A stretch of DNA of 64,000 nt from Bradyrhizobium guangdongense (GCF_006483445.1 NZ_PPPT01000009.1:1-64000); one strand, 5' to 3'; positions 44,901 through 53,611 are shown, counted from the first letter of the stretch. Program-made: numbers and translations. The notes: a model not told the origin generated them from the letters alone.

Positions 44901-46463
44901 AACGGCCTCGAGTTGGCCGTCACCGCCGAGGTCGAGCAGCGCAACCGAGCCGCTACTTCGTGACGTCGTTGCGCCCGATAGCGGGGCTGGATAGCCGACC
45001 GGCTGCGGCGCGCTGAACCGCCCACCGCCGCTGTTGCGCGCGTATAGCCAGGTGCCGTCGGGCGACCGGAACAGGGCGCCCGGGGCTCCCTCGGCGTCGA
45101 GATCGATCCAGGAATAGTGGGGTCTGTCCAGCGCAGCGCGTAATGCCGGCAGGGCGTCGGGCGCGAGCCTCTCAACGCGCGCCTTAGCAAGGTCCGGCAC
45201 GCCGGCATAGGCAAACTGCAGGGGTGGAAATGCCTTGCCAGTAACCCCGTCCCAGGCCACCTGGGTGACCGCCGCGAGCTTGCTGAGGTAAGGATTCTCT
45301 TCGTAGGTCAGCTCAAGCGAGCGAGTGAGCCCCTCATAGGCGTCTGACAGATGGTGATATGAGAGAATTCGCCGGCACAGCCGGCGAGTCCGGATGGCAA
45401 ATCCGCTTCGATAGGACGTAAAGCTGTCCTGCCGGAAACGGCCTGCCGCCGGCAGGACGCAGCGGTCCTTGTCGACCGGCCGTTCCACGAGCGTGAGGAT
45501 ATCGGCGATGCTCTTCGAGGGATCGCCGATCGCATCGCCATAGTCGAACTTCAGTTCGAACAACCAGGCACTATGCTGCGAAACGGCAGGAAACGCCGCC
45601 GTCAACCAACCGTGACGATTGTAGGGCGTAGCGTTTCCGTATTTAACGGAGACGAGGTAGCGCGGCGATGCAAAGGGCGGACTGACACGTCCGTCGTCGT
45701 CGGCTGCGTATCCGTAGAGAACTGCGTTGCCGCGATCATCGAAAGAGCGCTCCAGCTGCCACTGAAATATTTTTTGCGTATCGTCGGCGGCGCCAGGGGC
45801 ACGAAGCTGCGAGGCTGCTGAAAAGCCATACAGGCTGGTGACGTTCGACCGGCTGATGATCCGCCAGAAGCTATGCGGGCACGATCGCCTGCCGTTCTCA
45901 CCGGGCACGATCCTGCGCCACCACTCGATGCGGCTGCGTGTGTTGTCCACGCGCGGTAGGTAGGGACGCACCTCGTAATATTCGGATGCAGGAGGTGACG
46001 AAATGAGTTCACCGTCGAGGGAGTAATACCGCAAGACCGCCGCACCTGCGCCATCGACTAGGCGAACAAGCTCGTCCGAACCTGCAGCCATGAAGCGGTC
46101 GGAGTCGATCTCGTCCTCGTAACGCGGAATTCCCTTGTCCGTCCTTCGGGAAATTGCGGGGGCTGCAACGTTCCAGCCGATGCCAAACGGACCATTGCCC
46201 GAGCCGGATTCGTAGTTCAGCGAGAGCTCTGGGACGACACCCCCGCGTACTGCATCGATGCCAAGAGGCACCGAAAGCCGTGCGGTTCCGCGATAGGCAT
46301 CCACGCTGGCCTTTTCATCAATGCTACGAATAGCCCCGCCGCCCTTGGGAAGGTTGGCCGCAAAGCTCCGGCTTTGAGTTGCTGCCTCGGCAGATAGGGG
46401 CGTCGGTCCGGAGGCTTGTCTTGCTCCGCTCGCAACAGGGTGAGGTGGGAATGCATTGGACAT
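38943..46463 (-). CDS. Fused TcB-TcC insecticidal toxin protein (SpvB / TcdB / Rhs)
   Basis: A 2506-aa single chain combining TcB and TcC. The order is an SpvB-type N-terminal domain (about 45-330; IDEKASVDAYRGTARLSVPL, FGIGWNVAAPAISRRTDKG), then FG-GAP/VCBS-like beta-propeller repeats (LDLGGDGQLEAVEF, FDLDGDGLSDLVW, LADMSGDGLTDLVRI, VDVDGSGSTDLIYLG; about 500-720) of the TcB middle region. YD/Rhs repeats run to about 2130, and the Rhs core ends DPSDVADGPNRFAYAHGNP and FADQTGL near residue 2218. The core protease is expected to cut there, leaving a cargo of 288 aa inside the shell. TcB-TcC is the cocoon delivered through TcA into eukaryotic cells. The cargo DNA (38943 to about 39809) is clearly lower in GC than the rest, a sign of tip exchange. 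The start at 46463 is the first ATG of the family N-terminus. The gene is divergent from the DUF2235 lipase gene. Confidence 0.92.
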   Translation of the reverse strand: MSNAFPPHPVASGARQASGPTPLSAEAATQSRSFAANLPKGGGAIRSIDEKASVDAYRGTARLSVPLGIDAVRGGVVPELSLNYESGSGNGPFGIGWNVAAPAISRRTDKGIPRYEDEIDSDRFMAAGSDELVRLVDGAGAAVLRYYSLDGELISSPPASEYYEVRPYLPRVDNTRSRIEWWRRIVPGENGRRSCPHSFWRIISRSNVTSLYGFSAASQLRAPGAADDTQKIFQWQLERSFDDRGNAVLYGYAADDDGRVSPPFASPRYLVSVKYGNATPYNRHGWLTAAFPAVSQHSAWLFELKFDYGDAIGDPSKSIADILTLVERPVDKDRCVLPAAGRFRQDSFTSYRSGFAIRTRRLCRRILSYHHLSDAYEGLTRSLELTYEENPYLSKLAAVTQVAWDGVTGKAFPPLQFAYAGVPDLAKARVERLAPDALPALRAALDRPHYSWIDLDAEGAPGALFRSPDGTWLYARNSGGGRFSAPQPVGYPAPLSGATTSRSSGSVALLDLGGDGQLEAVEFGRPAAGFRERTADYKWDQFVPFAHSPALDPDDPNVRLFDLDGDGLSDLVWSEQGAYVWQRSLGENGFAPPERLSWASEEKNGPRLLFADRKNTVYLADMSGDGLTDLVRIRNGEICYWPNLGAGRFGARTPLTIREADGSETSEHVVFDRSELFSASRIRLVDVDGSGSTDLIYLGADGLRCWRNQSGNGFSRAVTIPFPPVDDPGAVSVVDLLANGTSCLVFAPGSPDPSAPLRYLHFVGGQSSDPGVSADTRGSQKPHLLVRYTNNLGGETHFRYTTSAQFCIEDRDNSRPWITNLGFPVQVIERVEYHDLVTGKILTNSYRYRHGHYDGQEREFCGFAHVEQRDAVRYEATADRAPSPKFGANAAFELPPTVTRTWFHTGATLKDETLNERLAMEYFDADPEALLLPDTAVPELNEAETRDAILALRGSVLRQELYSGEEDGGVLPGAWPYTVSERSYSVRRCQPTAGNRHAVFQVNPAQQIDYSYEQRPDDPRVQHLFTLETDEWGNVLQSAHAAYGRRAAGLIRDLAFLNDEARKIQSRTSLTYSRKRYTNGVADPLANPLDHQAALPAESIDWEITGVPPTGPKGFYRPVDASALDTTVAIVDFPYQSVEDGSATRRRIEHNRLHYWNAAQDKALPLGSLALPALAHQSFKLASTPEMIQRLADEAREPVGADRLLSAGYQRRRDVVSSSLFPAAAWPDDADSESWWAPSPFQQYDPKAFFVPVTHFDAFYKKTIQEFGIGVLMPERIVDPVGNETQIRNDYRLLRPRQITDPNGLVAEVRFDLRGMVAATALRGNQHRPTGDSLGGISVNLAAADIAKFFDTPLALAQPGSGVPASIGSATSRFVHDMFAACDLQRPIAVTAGQTMSRMQPVWAATVARQFHISQNKGATIEIAFAYSNGFGEVAQTKQLTNAGPLDPIHDPANTSAARWIGSGWQIHDNKNQIVRQYEAFFAATHGFEPGRLEGASHTTFYDALQRVRTKLTPHRTFRASGAVAPTAPVGHSYEKQTHHPWGEETWDANDTVLLDPLHDADVHGFFRKLPAGDVLPSWYQQRVDRDLNQASWPDDEARQRHERECALQTAVHAATPSRIFLDPLGRQFLSVVHHRRDAEARDEFICTRSEYDVEGNLRAVIDTMERAVMRWDYSMIGLPWRSHSMDSGCRILLTAVDGKTVVEWDAMQRRIVHEYDSLRRLLRVTVREAGSERTRESYAYGESVADGAANYLRGRLYRQNDEGGSSTIASYDWHGSPTRTERTTVLPGQPARTETRQDEFDAQSRPVESVSDGSRIARKYSVSGQLIEVTSSPGGTVVTGITYRASGQRLSLRHGGAGPGLQYVFDPLTGRLHSQRAGDFQNIRHVFDPVGNITHIFDRSIEVVFNAGQRVDPLRTFSYDSLYRLVTARGREHCSRTSGTWNEQPNGFPYDLCAHAHDQHAFRNYRETYQYDPVGNMVRQRHVAGPGSWTRSFNVEVVNNRLRSVTIGNTELETLDYDAHGNVVRMAHLTDLRWDYRDRLVLTRRGGDDSRFAYDAAGERVAKSEPRGTRYYLGQFEFFSTGSAKNSSVIRDGNGILAIVDHAGGANAQVRLQIPDHLGSCCIEVDQASGELLAREEYYPYGGTSYHAPTSGAAARRYRFTAKERDESTGLSYHGARYYAPWLGRWISADPSDVADGPNRFAYAHGNPLRFADQTGLTATEEPAKTSLIPGTEAAVFATQYYADLVVEGEKEGGFSGAWKQTKGWAGGLLSVLWTPELAPTTAITLGTAGLGALAQAGKLGIASAPVLATLGLAGSYETGVSTVEVATEKSSGSHIGNFLTGDFESGRPLSTPEKTIAWISAATGWASMGYSYYVTAQSQPGSLGPDSLRWSQTTAGGRGRAAALQETMEKAGGYVGGPIDVVSTPEGPLTIDNTRPAVALKLGIPQVPANIHQLGASLPIEMIFPTGRFGPSLTWGEAAAFRTGGQAPPLPPFGRTQPPRLPLK
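38946..39809 (-). other. C-terminal toxin cargo of the TcB-TcC fusion
   Basis: Codes for the last 288 residues after the Rhs core. The first half is a glycine/alanine-rich, partly hydrophobic linker (GGLLSVLWTPELAPTTAITL, GLGALAQAGKLGIA). The last 120 residues look like a folded domain with GGPIDVVSTPEGPLTIDNTR, AVALKLGIPQVPANIH, LTWGEAAAFRTGGQ and a proline-rich end. By memory the IDNTRPAVA...LGI.Q.PA.IH pattern resembles ParB/sulfiredoxin-like toxin tips of Rhs proteins, so a nuclease or nucleotide-directed activity is plausible. This is inference; no catalytic site is proven. No immunity-like gene follows it. Confidence 0.55.
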
Positions 46464-47088
46464 CGGCTGTTACCTGAGCCGCGAGCGGCAATCTCTCATT
46501 CAATTCGTCTACCAAGCAATCGAGAACATCTGGAATCGTTATGAAGCCGCCAATCGAAGGATCTATTGAGTTTACGTGCTACTCTGCTTTCGGCAGTACT
46601 AGCCCCGTCATTTTGGTGCCGTCCACCGACCGAGTGGGCCGCGCTCAAACATCCTAATCCCATCAGGTTCTACCAAGGCGTGTACAAAAGCAATCTCTAT
46701 TCGAACCGGCGCGGGCCCAAACCGTCATGGCCATTGACTTCGTCAATGAGCAACGGGCCACAAGCTACGTTTGTGGCGAGTGTCGATGCGGTCTCGCCCT
46801 TCTCGTCCTCCAAAGTTCGGTTGACCTTCCGCGACACTGACCTAGGAAATATCGGAAGGTGCTCGTGAAGCAGGGCATTCCGGGCAACGATCCGGGTCGA
46901 TCAACGACGGAGTGTCGCGGCACCTGGACCTAACCGGCGAGGGCGTTATGGAGTGTCGCATTCGCCCAGCCTACAGCACATCTTACGCGAGTAAAAATTT
47001 TCAGTTACACTATCCCCAGCGCGGTCGAGGTTGAGGGGCGCCTAGCTGTTTTTCGCGTTGGCGCCGTGGGTGACGGAGTGGGGGCTTG
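46464..47088. other. Divergent regulatory region between Tc and lipase blocks
   Basis: About 625 bp between the TcB-TcC gene (minus) and DUF2235 gene (plus). A plus-strand frame at 46566-46868 (TTG start, no ribosome site, no resemblance) is probably not a gene. The stretch 46990-47020 is AT-rich (gagtaaaaattttcagttac) and could hold the promoter of the lipase operon, with ggagtgggggc as ribosome site before the ATG at 47089. Confidence 0.45.
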
Positions 47089-49806
47089 ATGACGGACATC
47101 GCAGCCGGGTCGCCGGTGCTGCCGCTAGGGCGGAAGTTCGTGATCTTCGCCGACGGCACCGGCAACGCATTCAGCACTCAAGAATCGAACGTCTGGCGCC
47201 TCTATGACGCGCTCGATCGCACCAAGACGGACCAGGTCGCGTACTACATCAAGGGCGTCGGCACCGCCGGTTGGAAACCGTTCACCCTATTCGACGGCGT
47301 AACGGGCGTTGGCGTGCCGTCGAACGTGCGCACTCTCTACCGCTTTCTCTCCTGGAATTGGCAGCCGGGTGACCACATCTACATATTCGGTTTCAGTCGC
47401 GGCGCCTTCACCGCGCGCACGCTCGCTGGCATGATCGCCGCGCAGGGGCTGATGCCGGCTGTGATAGACGGCAAGAGCGTCTCGCATGCCGACATGGCGC
47501 GTAACACGAAGGCCGCCTGGCGCGCCTATCGCAGCGCCAGCGTGACATGGCGCAACGTTTGGCCGACGGTCACTCTCGCCCGGGTCGTCCGCGACGTGTT
47601 GCTGTGGATATGGCAGGAGACCGGCGGCCAGCTGCTCGGTCACCAGCGTTACAGCGATGTGCTCGACAAACGGAAGGAGCAGGACGACAAGCTCACCGAC
47701 GGCGGCGCCAATTCCGAGAGCCGGCGCGATAATGTTCACATCGAGTTTCTCGGCCTGTTCGACACGGTCGAGGCGTTTGGCGTGCCGATCGAGGAGCTGC
47801 GCGTCGCGATCGACTATGTGATCTGGCCAATCTCGTTCCGTAATGGCAAACCGAGCCCGAAGGTCAAGCGGGTTCGGCACGCGCTGTCGCTCGACGACGA
47901 GCGCGAGACCTTTCATCCACTGCGGTTCGAGCGCGAGGTTATCAAGGACCAGGACGGCAAGGAGTCCATCAGCCCAGCAGAGCAGGAGCGCATCAAGGAG
48001 GTTTGGTTCGCCGGCGTGCATTCCGACGTCGGCGGCGGCTACCCGGACGGCAATTTGTCGTATGTGCCGATGACGTGGATGGCAAGCCAGGTCGAGGGTC
48101 AGCTGCGCTTTCAGGACGGGCGCATCGATTATTTCCGCGCCTATCAGTCGGCGATCGGTCCGGTGCACGACTCGCGCGCGGGCGCGGCTGTGTTCTATCG
48201 CTACAGCCCGCGCGGTATCGCAAGCGACTTGAAGGATGGTGGGCCGCCGGTGCTGCATCACAGCGTCGTGCAGCGCATGCTCAAGGGCTGCGACAACTAT
48301 GCGCCGGTGACGCTGCCGGCGAAGTCGCTGGTCTGGCTCCCCGGACCGACCGGCGCAACGGCGGAATTGATCTTGCCACCGGAGAAGCGCGCGCGGGTCC
48401 GCTGGCAGCCGGCTGCCAATGCGGCGCAAGCGCGGCGCGACAATGCTGCGGCCGGCGAGGCCGCGATCGACCAGTTGCCGCCGCCCAGCGAGACGATCGT
48501 CGAACGGACTCTCGATACGGTGTGGTGGCGGCGCGTTTCCTATTTCTGGCTGCTCGCGCTCGCCGCGGTGGCCCTGGCCTGGCCGGTTCTCGCGCCGAAA
48601 CTTGTGGCCGTACTGCGCGGCCTCGCCGTTCTGGCGGGACTTGGAGGGGTCTTTGGACAGCTCGAGGAGGGCAACGATCGGTCCGTTCGCGTTCTCGCGG
48701 TGCCCTTCGATCTGTTGCAGGCTTTCCTGCCTTCGGCAGCCGCCGCGTGGCTCGAGACGGCACGCACCTATCCGTTGCTTACGCTCTTGCTCGCCACCTT
48801 CATCTTTTTTGCCTATCGATGGTCGACGTCGCTGCGTGACAGGATCCGCGAGCGCGCGCGACTTGCTTGGTATCACCCGGAGCGCATTGTCGCGGGCAAA
48901 GAGCGCGAAACGCGCGAGGCAGTGCGGGAGCATGCCGGCCGACGCAGCTTCGCGCGCGAGATGCGCAACTGCCGTCTCGCGAACGGGCTGGCGATGCTCG
49001 TATCGACCTGGGTCTTTCCGGGGGTGCTGCTTACCGCTCTTTTCGGCTCCGTATTCATCGCTGGCAACCGCTCATTGTTCGACTGGTACGCCGGACGCAA
49101 CACCCCGATGTGCGCGACCGCGGGTGAATTCGTAGTCGACGAAACGCCGAAGCGAGCCGGCAAACTGTTCGAAACGAGCGCGATGTGCTGGGGTAGCGGG
49201 CTTTGGATCGAGAAAGGCCGCCAGTACCGCCTATCGATGAAAGTCGTGGAGCCATGGTTCGACCGCACGACCATGTCGGGCACGAACGGCTTCACGACGC
49301 CGCTTTTCACCTCCCACGGCTGGGGCCTCGCTAGCCGCCGCTGGTATCACGCGGACTGGTTCCAACCGATTGCCCGTGTCGGCAAGTGGGGCACCTCCGA
49401 ATGGCCGTTGGTTGCCAATAACAAGCGACCGGCCGATGAACTGCCGCGCAAGGCCGCGCCGGCGCTGACGCAGGAGCTGCCGTCCAGGTTTGCCTACGCC
49501 CCCACCCCCGACATGGTCGCGAAGAACAGCAACAAGGACTGCCGGCTGATCCCGACGGACAAGATTGATGCGTCGAAAATGGACGACGCGATGCAGGAGT
49601 GGAACGAGCAGAACCTCGCGCGCGAGCTCGTTACCGATTTTATTGCGCCGGAGTCGGGCGAGCTGTTCCTCTACGTAAACGACGCGATCCAAATCGTGCC
49701 GCTGCTCGGGCCCTACGGCTGCTACTACGCCAATAACCGCGGCACCGCTGAGGTCGCCCTGCAGCGCCTACCGCTGCCGCCGATGCCTCCAGCGGCGGCC
49801 AACTGA
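47089..49806 (+). CDS. DUF2235 alpha/beta-hydrolase (Tle1-like phospholipase) with membrane helices
   Basis: A 905-aa protein. The N-terminal DUF2235 domain (about 10-370) shows FADGTGNAFSTQ, KGVGTAGW, and the nucleophile motif GFSRGAFTARTLAGM (about 100-114), with the conserved VWFAGVHSDVGGGYPDG (about 302-318) carrying the catalytic Asp/His region. Members include Tle1 phospholipases and other lipases. Three hydrophobic helices lie in the middle (about 480-520, 555-580 and 630-660), followed by a C-terminal part with no recognisable domain (about 670-905). No VgrG, Hcp or PAAR gene is near, so it is not an obvious type VI effector. A one-codon-earlier TTG (47086) is possible. It is 20 bp before the patatin gene and starts the five-gene operon. 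Confidence 0.82.
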   Translation: MTDIAAGSPVLPLGRKFVIFADGTGNAFSTQESNVWRLYDALDRTKTDQVAYYIKGVGTAGWKPFTLFDGVTGVGVPSNVRTLYRFLSWNWQPGDHIYIFGFSRGAFTARTLAGMIAAQGLMPAVIDGKSVSHADMARNTKAAWRAYRSASVTWRNVWPTVTLARVVRDVLLWIWQETGGQLLGHQRYSDVLDKRKEQDDKLTDGGANSESRRDNVHIEFLGLFDTVEAFGVPIEELRVAIDYVIWPISFRNGKPSPKVKRVRHALSLDDERETFHPLRFEREVIKDQDGKESISPAEQERIKEVWFAGVHSDVGGGYPDGNLSYVPMTWMASQVEGQLRFQDGRIDYFRAYQSAIGPVHDSRAGAAVFYRYSPRGIASDLKDGGPPVLHHSVVQRMLKGCDNYAPVTLPAKSLVWLPGPTGATAELILPPEKRARVRWQPAANAAQARRDNAAAGEAAIDQLPPPSETIVERTLDTVWWRRVSYFWLLALAAVALAWPVLAPKLVAVLRGLAVLAGLGGVFGQLEEGNDRSVRVLAVPFDLLQAFLPSAAAAWLETARTYPLLTLLLATFIFFAYRWSTSLRDRIRERARLAWYHPERIVAGKERETREAVREHAGRRSFAREMRNCRLANGLAMLVSTWVFPGVLLTALFGSVFIAGNRSLFDWYAGRNTPMCATAGEFVVDETPKRAGKLFETSAMCWGSGLWIEKGRQYRLSMKVVEPWFDRTTMSGTNGFTTPLFTSHGWGLASRRWYHADWFQPIARVGKWGTSEWPLVANNKRPADELPRKAAPALTQELPSRFAYAPTPDMVAKNSNKDCRLIPTDKIDASKMDDAMQEWNEQNLARELVTDFIAPESGELFLYVNDAIQIVPLLGPYGCYYANNRGTAEVALQRLPLPPMPPAAAN

Positions 49807-49826
49807 GCACCACGGGGCCGGACAAC

Positions 49827-52580
49827 ATGAGCGGGAATATCAAGGACACCGGAGACGTGTTGCTCGAGGAGCTGGAGTATGTGCGCTATCGCCGTTCCGG
49901 TGTCATCGTTCCGGCGCCGCATTACCCGGCCGACGCCGCGGTAAAAATTGATCGCTATCACAGGCAGGTCGAGGATCTCGCTACGCCGCTTGCGGCGCTG
50001 TGCCTTTCGGGTGGCGGGGTCCGCAGCGCTGCCTTCGCGCTCGGCATCACGCAGGGCCTGGCGAAGCGGCAAATTCTGGAAAAGTTCGACTACCTGTCGA
50101 CTGTGTCCGGCGGCGGCTATGTTGGCGGTTTCCTCGCTGCCTGGATCCAGCGCCATGGATTCGACGACGTGCAGGGCCAGCTCAGCGGCGACGAACCGAT
50201 GCGGACGAATTCGCCGCTGCGGCACCTGCGCAACTACAGTAACTACCTGACGCCGCGCACCGGGCTATTCTCGGCCGACCGGTTGACGATGGGCGTGATC
50301 TATGTCCGCAATCTGCTGCTCAACTGGATGGTGCTGCTGCCGGTGGTTATGCTGGTCGTCGCAGCGGTGAAGCTGATCGCGGTCGGCGCATGGAATGCTC
50401 CACCGGAATGGCATCCTACCATCGCCATCATTGCGGTCGCCTTCATGGGCATGTCGTTCGTCGATTCAGTCGGGCAGCGGCCGGGTCCGCACGGCGACAT
50501 GGCCGAGTCGGGCCTGTTCAACTTCTACGCTTTCGAGATCATTCCGATGCTGATCGGCGCGACGTTGATCACCGTCGCAGCCATCGGTTTCGTTCTTCCG
50601 CCGAACATCCCGAACGCGCCTGCGAACTCTCCTGTCCCCCTCAGCATCGTCCCCTATCTCGCCGGCATCAGCGCCGTCACCGGGCTGCTTGCCTGCCTGA
50701 TCGCGCTGTATTTTTCGAGCTTCGCGCGCCAGGCTGGCGATGCGCCCCCGATCGGGCCGCGGCGGCTCGCGATCGTCACCAGTGCCATCGTGCTGAGCTG
50801 GGCGGTGGGTGCGGCCCTAATCGGACTTGCCATTTTCGGCGGCGACCGGCTGCACGACCTACCGTCGCCGCTTACGCCGCGGCACATTTTCATCGTCGCA
50901 GGACCTCCGGTCGTCATGCTCACCCTCTTCCTCGGCGAAGTCATCTATGTGGCGTTGACCCATATGACAGACTGGAGCGACGGCGAACGCGAGTGGCTGG
51001 CGCGCGCGGCCGGTCATCATCTGCTGGCGGCAACGGCTTGGCTCCTGCTATTTGGCCTCGTGCTGCTCGGATCGCTGATCGTCTTCGACTTTGTGGAGCA
51101 CCCAACGAGGTTGCAACTGGCAGGCCTCGCTGGCGTGGGCAGCCTTGCCGGCGCAACTACCGCGCTGCTCGGTTGGGCGAAATCGACGACGGCGACGATC
51201 AAGGAGAACGTCAAGTCGTGGATAGAGCTGCCGCGCGACCTGGTGATGGCCTTAGCGACTACGGTGTTCACGGTCAGCCTGTTTGTGCTGACGTCGGTCG
51301 CGCTCGACTGGGACATCCACGACGGCAAGGCGCTCGTTCCCGCTCACACCGACACCGGCTTGACCTGGATCGTAACCGGCCTAGCTGCAACGATTGCCTT
51401 TGCGACGTCGTACATTGTCGACATTAATCGCTTCTCGATGCACGGGGTCTATCGCAATCGCCTGATCCGGACATTCCTCGGCGCCTCGCATGATCCGCGA
51501 CAGGCCAACGAACTGACCGACTTCGACCGCAACGACGATCTCGGCCTTGCAACGATCTGGCCCGGGACGGGGCAGATGGAGCCGGCGCCGGAGACAACGC
51601 CGGGTCAGCGCCCGCCCATGCTTGTGGTCAACATGGCGCTGAACGTCGTCGGCAGCTCGCAACTCGCCTGGCAGGAACGGAAGGCGGTGTCGTTCACGGC
51701 AACGCCTCTCGCGGTCGGCACCGGTGACCTACCATCGACGGGGCACTCGGGGGCCTTGCCGACCGGCTATTTTCGTAACGCCGGAGACTATGGTGGCGGC
51801 ATCACGCTCGGCAGCGCGATGACGGTTTCCGGCGCCGCCGTCAGCCCGAATATGGGCTACAGTTCGTCGCCCGCCTACAGCATCCTGATGACGCTCTTCA
51901 ACGTCCGTCTCGGCGCGTGGTATGGAAATCCAGGACCGATGGGCGACAAGAGCCACCGCAATCCGGGGCCGCTGGTGTCGGTGATCCCGCTGATCTCTGA
52001 AGCGCTCGGGATCACCACTGCAGATCGGCGTTACGTCTACCTGTCGGACGGCGGCCACTTCGACAATCTCGGTATCTACGAAATGTTGCGCCGGCGCTGT
52101 CGGCTGATCGTCGTCAGCGACGGCGGCGAGGATAGCAAGATGACGTTCGAGGATCTCGGCAACGCGCTGCGACGGGCAGAGATCGACCTTGGCGTCACGG
52201 TTCGCTTCGAGTCGTTCAACATCGCCGCCACGCTGACCGACACCACCTCGACCTGCGCCGTGGCCACCATCACCTATCACCGGCCGGAGCGCACCACTGG
52301 CAAGCTACTCTATATCAAGCCGAGCCGCGACGATCGCGCACCCCTGTCGGTGCGCAGCTATGCGCTGTTGCACGAGAAATTTCCGCACGAACCGACGACG
52401 GACCAGTTCTTCGGGGAGACCCAGTTTGAGGCTTACCGCGCGCTCGGCGAGCACGTCATCGACACGATCGCGCCGACCGCCACCGATGGCAGCGTCGGCG
52501 GTTTCATCGCTGCGGTCGAGAAGGCGGCGAAACAGCGTGCGGCGAAGCAGAAGAAGGCGGGAAACCGGGAACGTCAATGA
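49827..52580 (+). CDS. Patatin-like phospholipase with multiple membrane helices
   Basis: A 917-aa protein. The patatin half-site is CLSGGGVRSAAFALG (oxyanion loop, about residues 58-72) followed by the nucleophile serine in STVSGGGYVGGF (about 91-102). The acidic partner appears far downstream in YLSDGGHFDNLG (about 735-746), giving the Ser-Asp dyad. Between them are at least eight hydrophobic segments (about 170-205, 230-270, 285-320, 350-385, 395-430 and 440-520), so the hydrolase domain is split by a membrane region. This is a subfamily I have seen as stand-alone membrane patatins, function unknown. It likely hydrolyses membrane phospholipids. The ATG at 49827 follows the previous gene by 20 bp; it is co-transcribed with the second lipase. 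Confidence 0.85.
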   Translation: MSGNIKDTGDVLLEELEYVRYRRSGVIVPAPHYPADAAVKIDRYHRQVEDLATPLAALCLSGGGVRSAAFALGITQGLAKRQILEKFDYLSTVSGGGYVGGFLAAWIQRHGFDDVQGQLSGDEPMRTNSPLRHLRNYSNYLTPRTGLFSADRLTMGVIYVRNLLLNWMVLLPVVMLVVAAVKLIAVGAWNAPPEWHPTIAIIAVAFMGMSFVDSVGQRPGPHGDMAESGLFNFYAFEIIPMLIGATLITVAAIGFVLPPNIPNAPANSPVPLSIVPYLAGISAVTGLLACLIALYFSSFARQAGDAPPIGPRRLAIVTSAIVLSWAVGAALIGLAIFGGDRLHDLPSPLTPRHIFIVAGPPVVMLTLFLGEVIYVALTHMTDWSDGEREWLARAAGHHLLAATAWLLLFGLVLLGSLIVFDFVEHPTRLQLAGLAGVGSLAGATTALLGWAKSTTATIKENVKSWIELPRDLVMALATTVFTVSLFVLTSVALDWDIHDGKALVPAHTDTGLTWIVTGLAATIAFATSYIVDINRFSMHGVYRNRLIRTFLGASHDPRQANELTDFDRNDDLGLATIWPGTGQMEPAPETTPGQRPPMLVVNMALNVVGSSQLAWQERKAVSFTATPLAVGTGDLPSTGHSGALPTGYFRNAGDYGGGITLGSAMTVSGAAVSPNMGYSSSPAYSILMTLFNVRLGAWYGNPGPMGDKSHRNPGPLVSVIPLISEALGITTADRRYVYLSDGGHFDNLGIYEMLRRRCRLIVVSDGGEDSKMTFEDLGNALRRAEIDLGVTVRFESFNIAATLTDTTSTCAVATITYHRPERTTGKLLYIKPSRDDRAPLSVRSYALLHEKFPHEPTTDQFFGETQFEAYRALGEHVIDTIAPTATDGSVGGFIAAVEKAAKQRAAKQKKAGNRERQ

Positions 52581-52665
52581 ATGCTGAGCACTATCCTTCT
52601 AAACTTTCAGGCGCGAATATGAGTTCGTGCACCTTGCGATTGACCGAGGTCAGGAGCCGTTCGAT

Positions 52666-53598
52666 ATGAATTTTGCTCGTCTATTGCGGATACCGATGAT
52701 TTTTGCCACGTGGCTCGGGGCTCTTGCTCCGGCGGCCGCACAGGTCCCCAGCTGGAACGACGACCAGACGGTCTGCACCGGGCTCAGCGCTACGCGCGGG
52801 TTGTTCCTGCTCTACCCGGCCCACATTGCGGCCACGCCGGGCGAAGCCGGCCGACTCGGGGACGGTCGGCGCTATTATCGCGTCAACGGCGCAGCCCTGA
52901 CATATCACCCCGAAGCGCGCTTGTTCATGATCGGCGGAAAGGTACTGGCGGGCCGGGAAGAAGTCTGGAGCGTGCGCACCGAAACCATCGAGGAGCCCCG
53001 GGTGGACATCGGGAGCCGGATCGAGGCCAACACGGTCAAACTCTGGCGGCCCGGGATCGCAACCGAGTGCTCAGGCGGCAAGGCGCTACTGCAGTTTGGT
53101 GGTGGTCGTTGGCTCAACAGTCGCAGGGTCAGCATGCGCGAATATGCCCAGAATCATGCCGATGACATTTCGCGCAACCCGCTGGGAACGAACATAAGCG
53201 ATCGTCTGCACCTCGACCTGAAGGATGGCGGCGCCGACTGCGTCGGAAGCAACAGCGATGCCGTCACTGGCGGACAGCGCTGGAAGACTTACGGTTTCGA
53301 GAGGTTGCCCGACGACATGGAGGTGCTGCGGACCGTGTTCGGCGCTGACGCCGAGAGGCGGCGCCAGAAGAAGGATGCGGAGACACGCGGCTCCTATACG
53401 ACTGAATTCGCTATCGTTTCGGCAGGGGACGGTGCGGCGCCGGCTTGCTTCGGCTTCAGCGTCCCGACCCAGGATTCCTTGTCGTTCAGGACTTGGCAAC
53501 CCTATCGGACCATGATCAGGTTGTGGCGCGTGAGCAAGAATGGCGATCGCACGCCCATGGTACGGACCGTCACCTGGAAGACCTCTTCGGACCGTTAA
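52666..53598 (+). CDS. Predicted secreted protein of unknown function
   Basis: A 310-aa protein with a clear Sec signal peptide: MNFARLL, hydrophobic core, and the cleavage-type sequence APAAAQ at about residue 26. After it the chain is polar, with Cys residues at several positions (VCTG, TECSGG, DCVGS, ACFGFS) that could form disulfides in the periplasm. I do not recognise a domain. A GTG at 52627 would add 13 residues and spoil the signal peptide, so 52666 was used (CAGGAG ribosome site). It lies between the patatin and a small membrane-protein gene; in context, a periplasmic partner or inhibitor of the lipases is a reasonable guess. Confidence 0.7.
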   Translation: MNFARLLRIPMIFATWLGALAPAAAQVPSWNDDQTVCTGLSATRGLFLLYPAHIAATPGEAGRLGDGRRYYRVNGAALTYHPEARLFMIGGKVLAGREEVWSVRTETIEEPRVDIGSRIEANTVKLWRPGIATECSGGKALLQFGGGRWLNSRRVSMREYAQNHADDISRNPLGTNISDRLHLDLKDGGADCVGSNSDAVTGGQRWKTYGFERLPDDMEVLRTVFGADAERRRQKKDAETRGSYTTEFAIVSAGDGAAPACFGFSVPTQDSLSFRTWQPYRTMIRLWRVSKNGDRTPMVRTVTWKTSSDR

Positions 53599-53611
53599 AC
53601 GGGAGCTATCG

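Noticed and set aside
38943..46463. Type VI secretion Rhs effector
   Set aside because: No Hcp, VgrG, PAAR or EagR-type gene is present. The SpvB and TcdB-type middle domains plus the adjacent TcA point to a Tc complex instead.
46566..46868. A 100-codon open frame in the divergent intergenic region
   Set aside because: TTG start, no ribosome site and no protein-like composition or motif.
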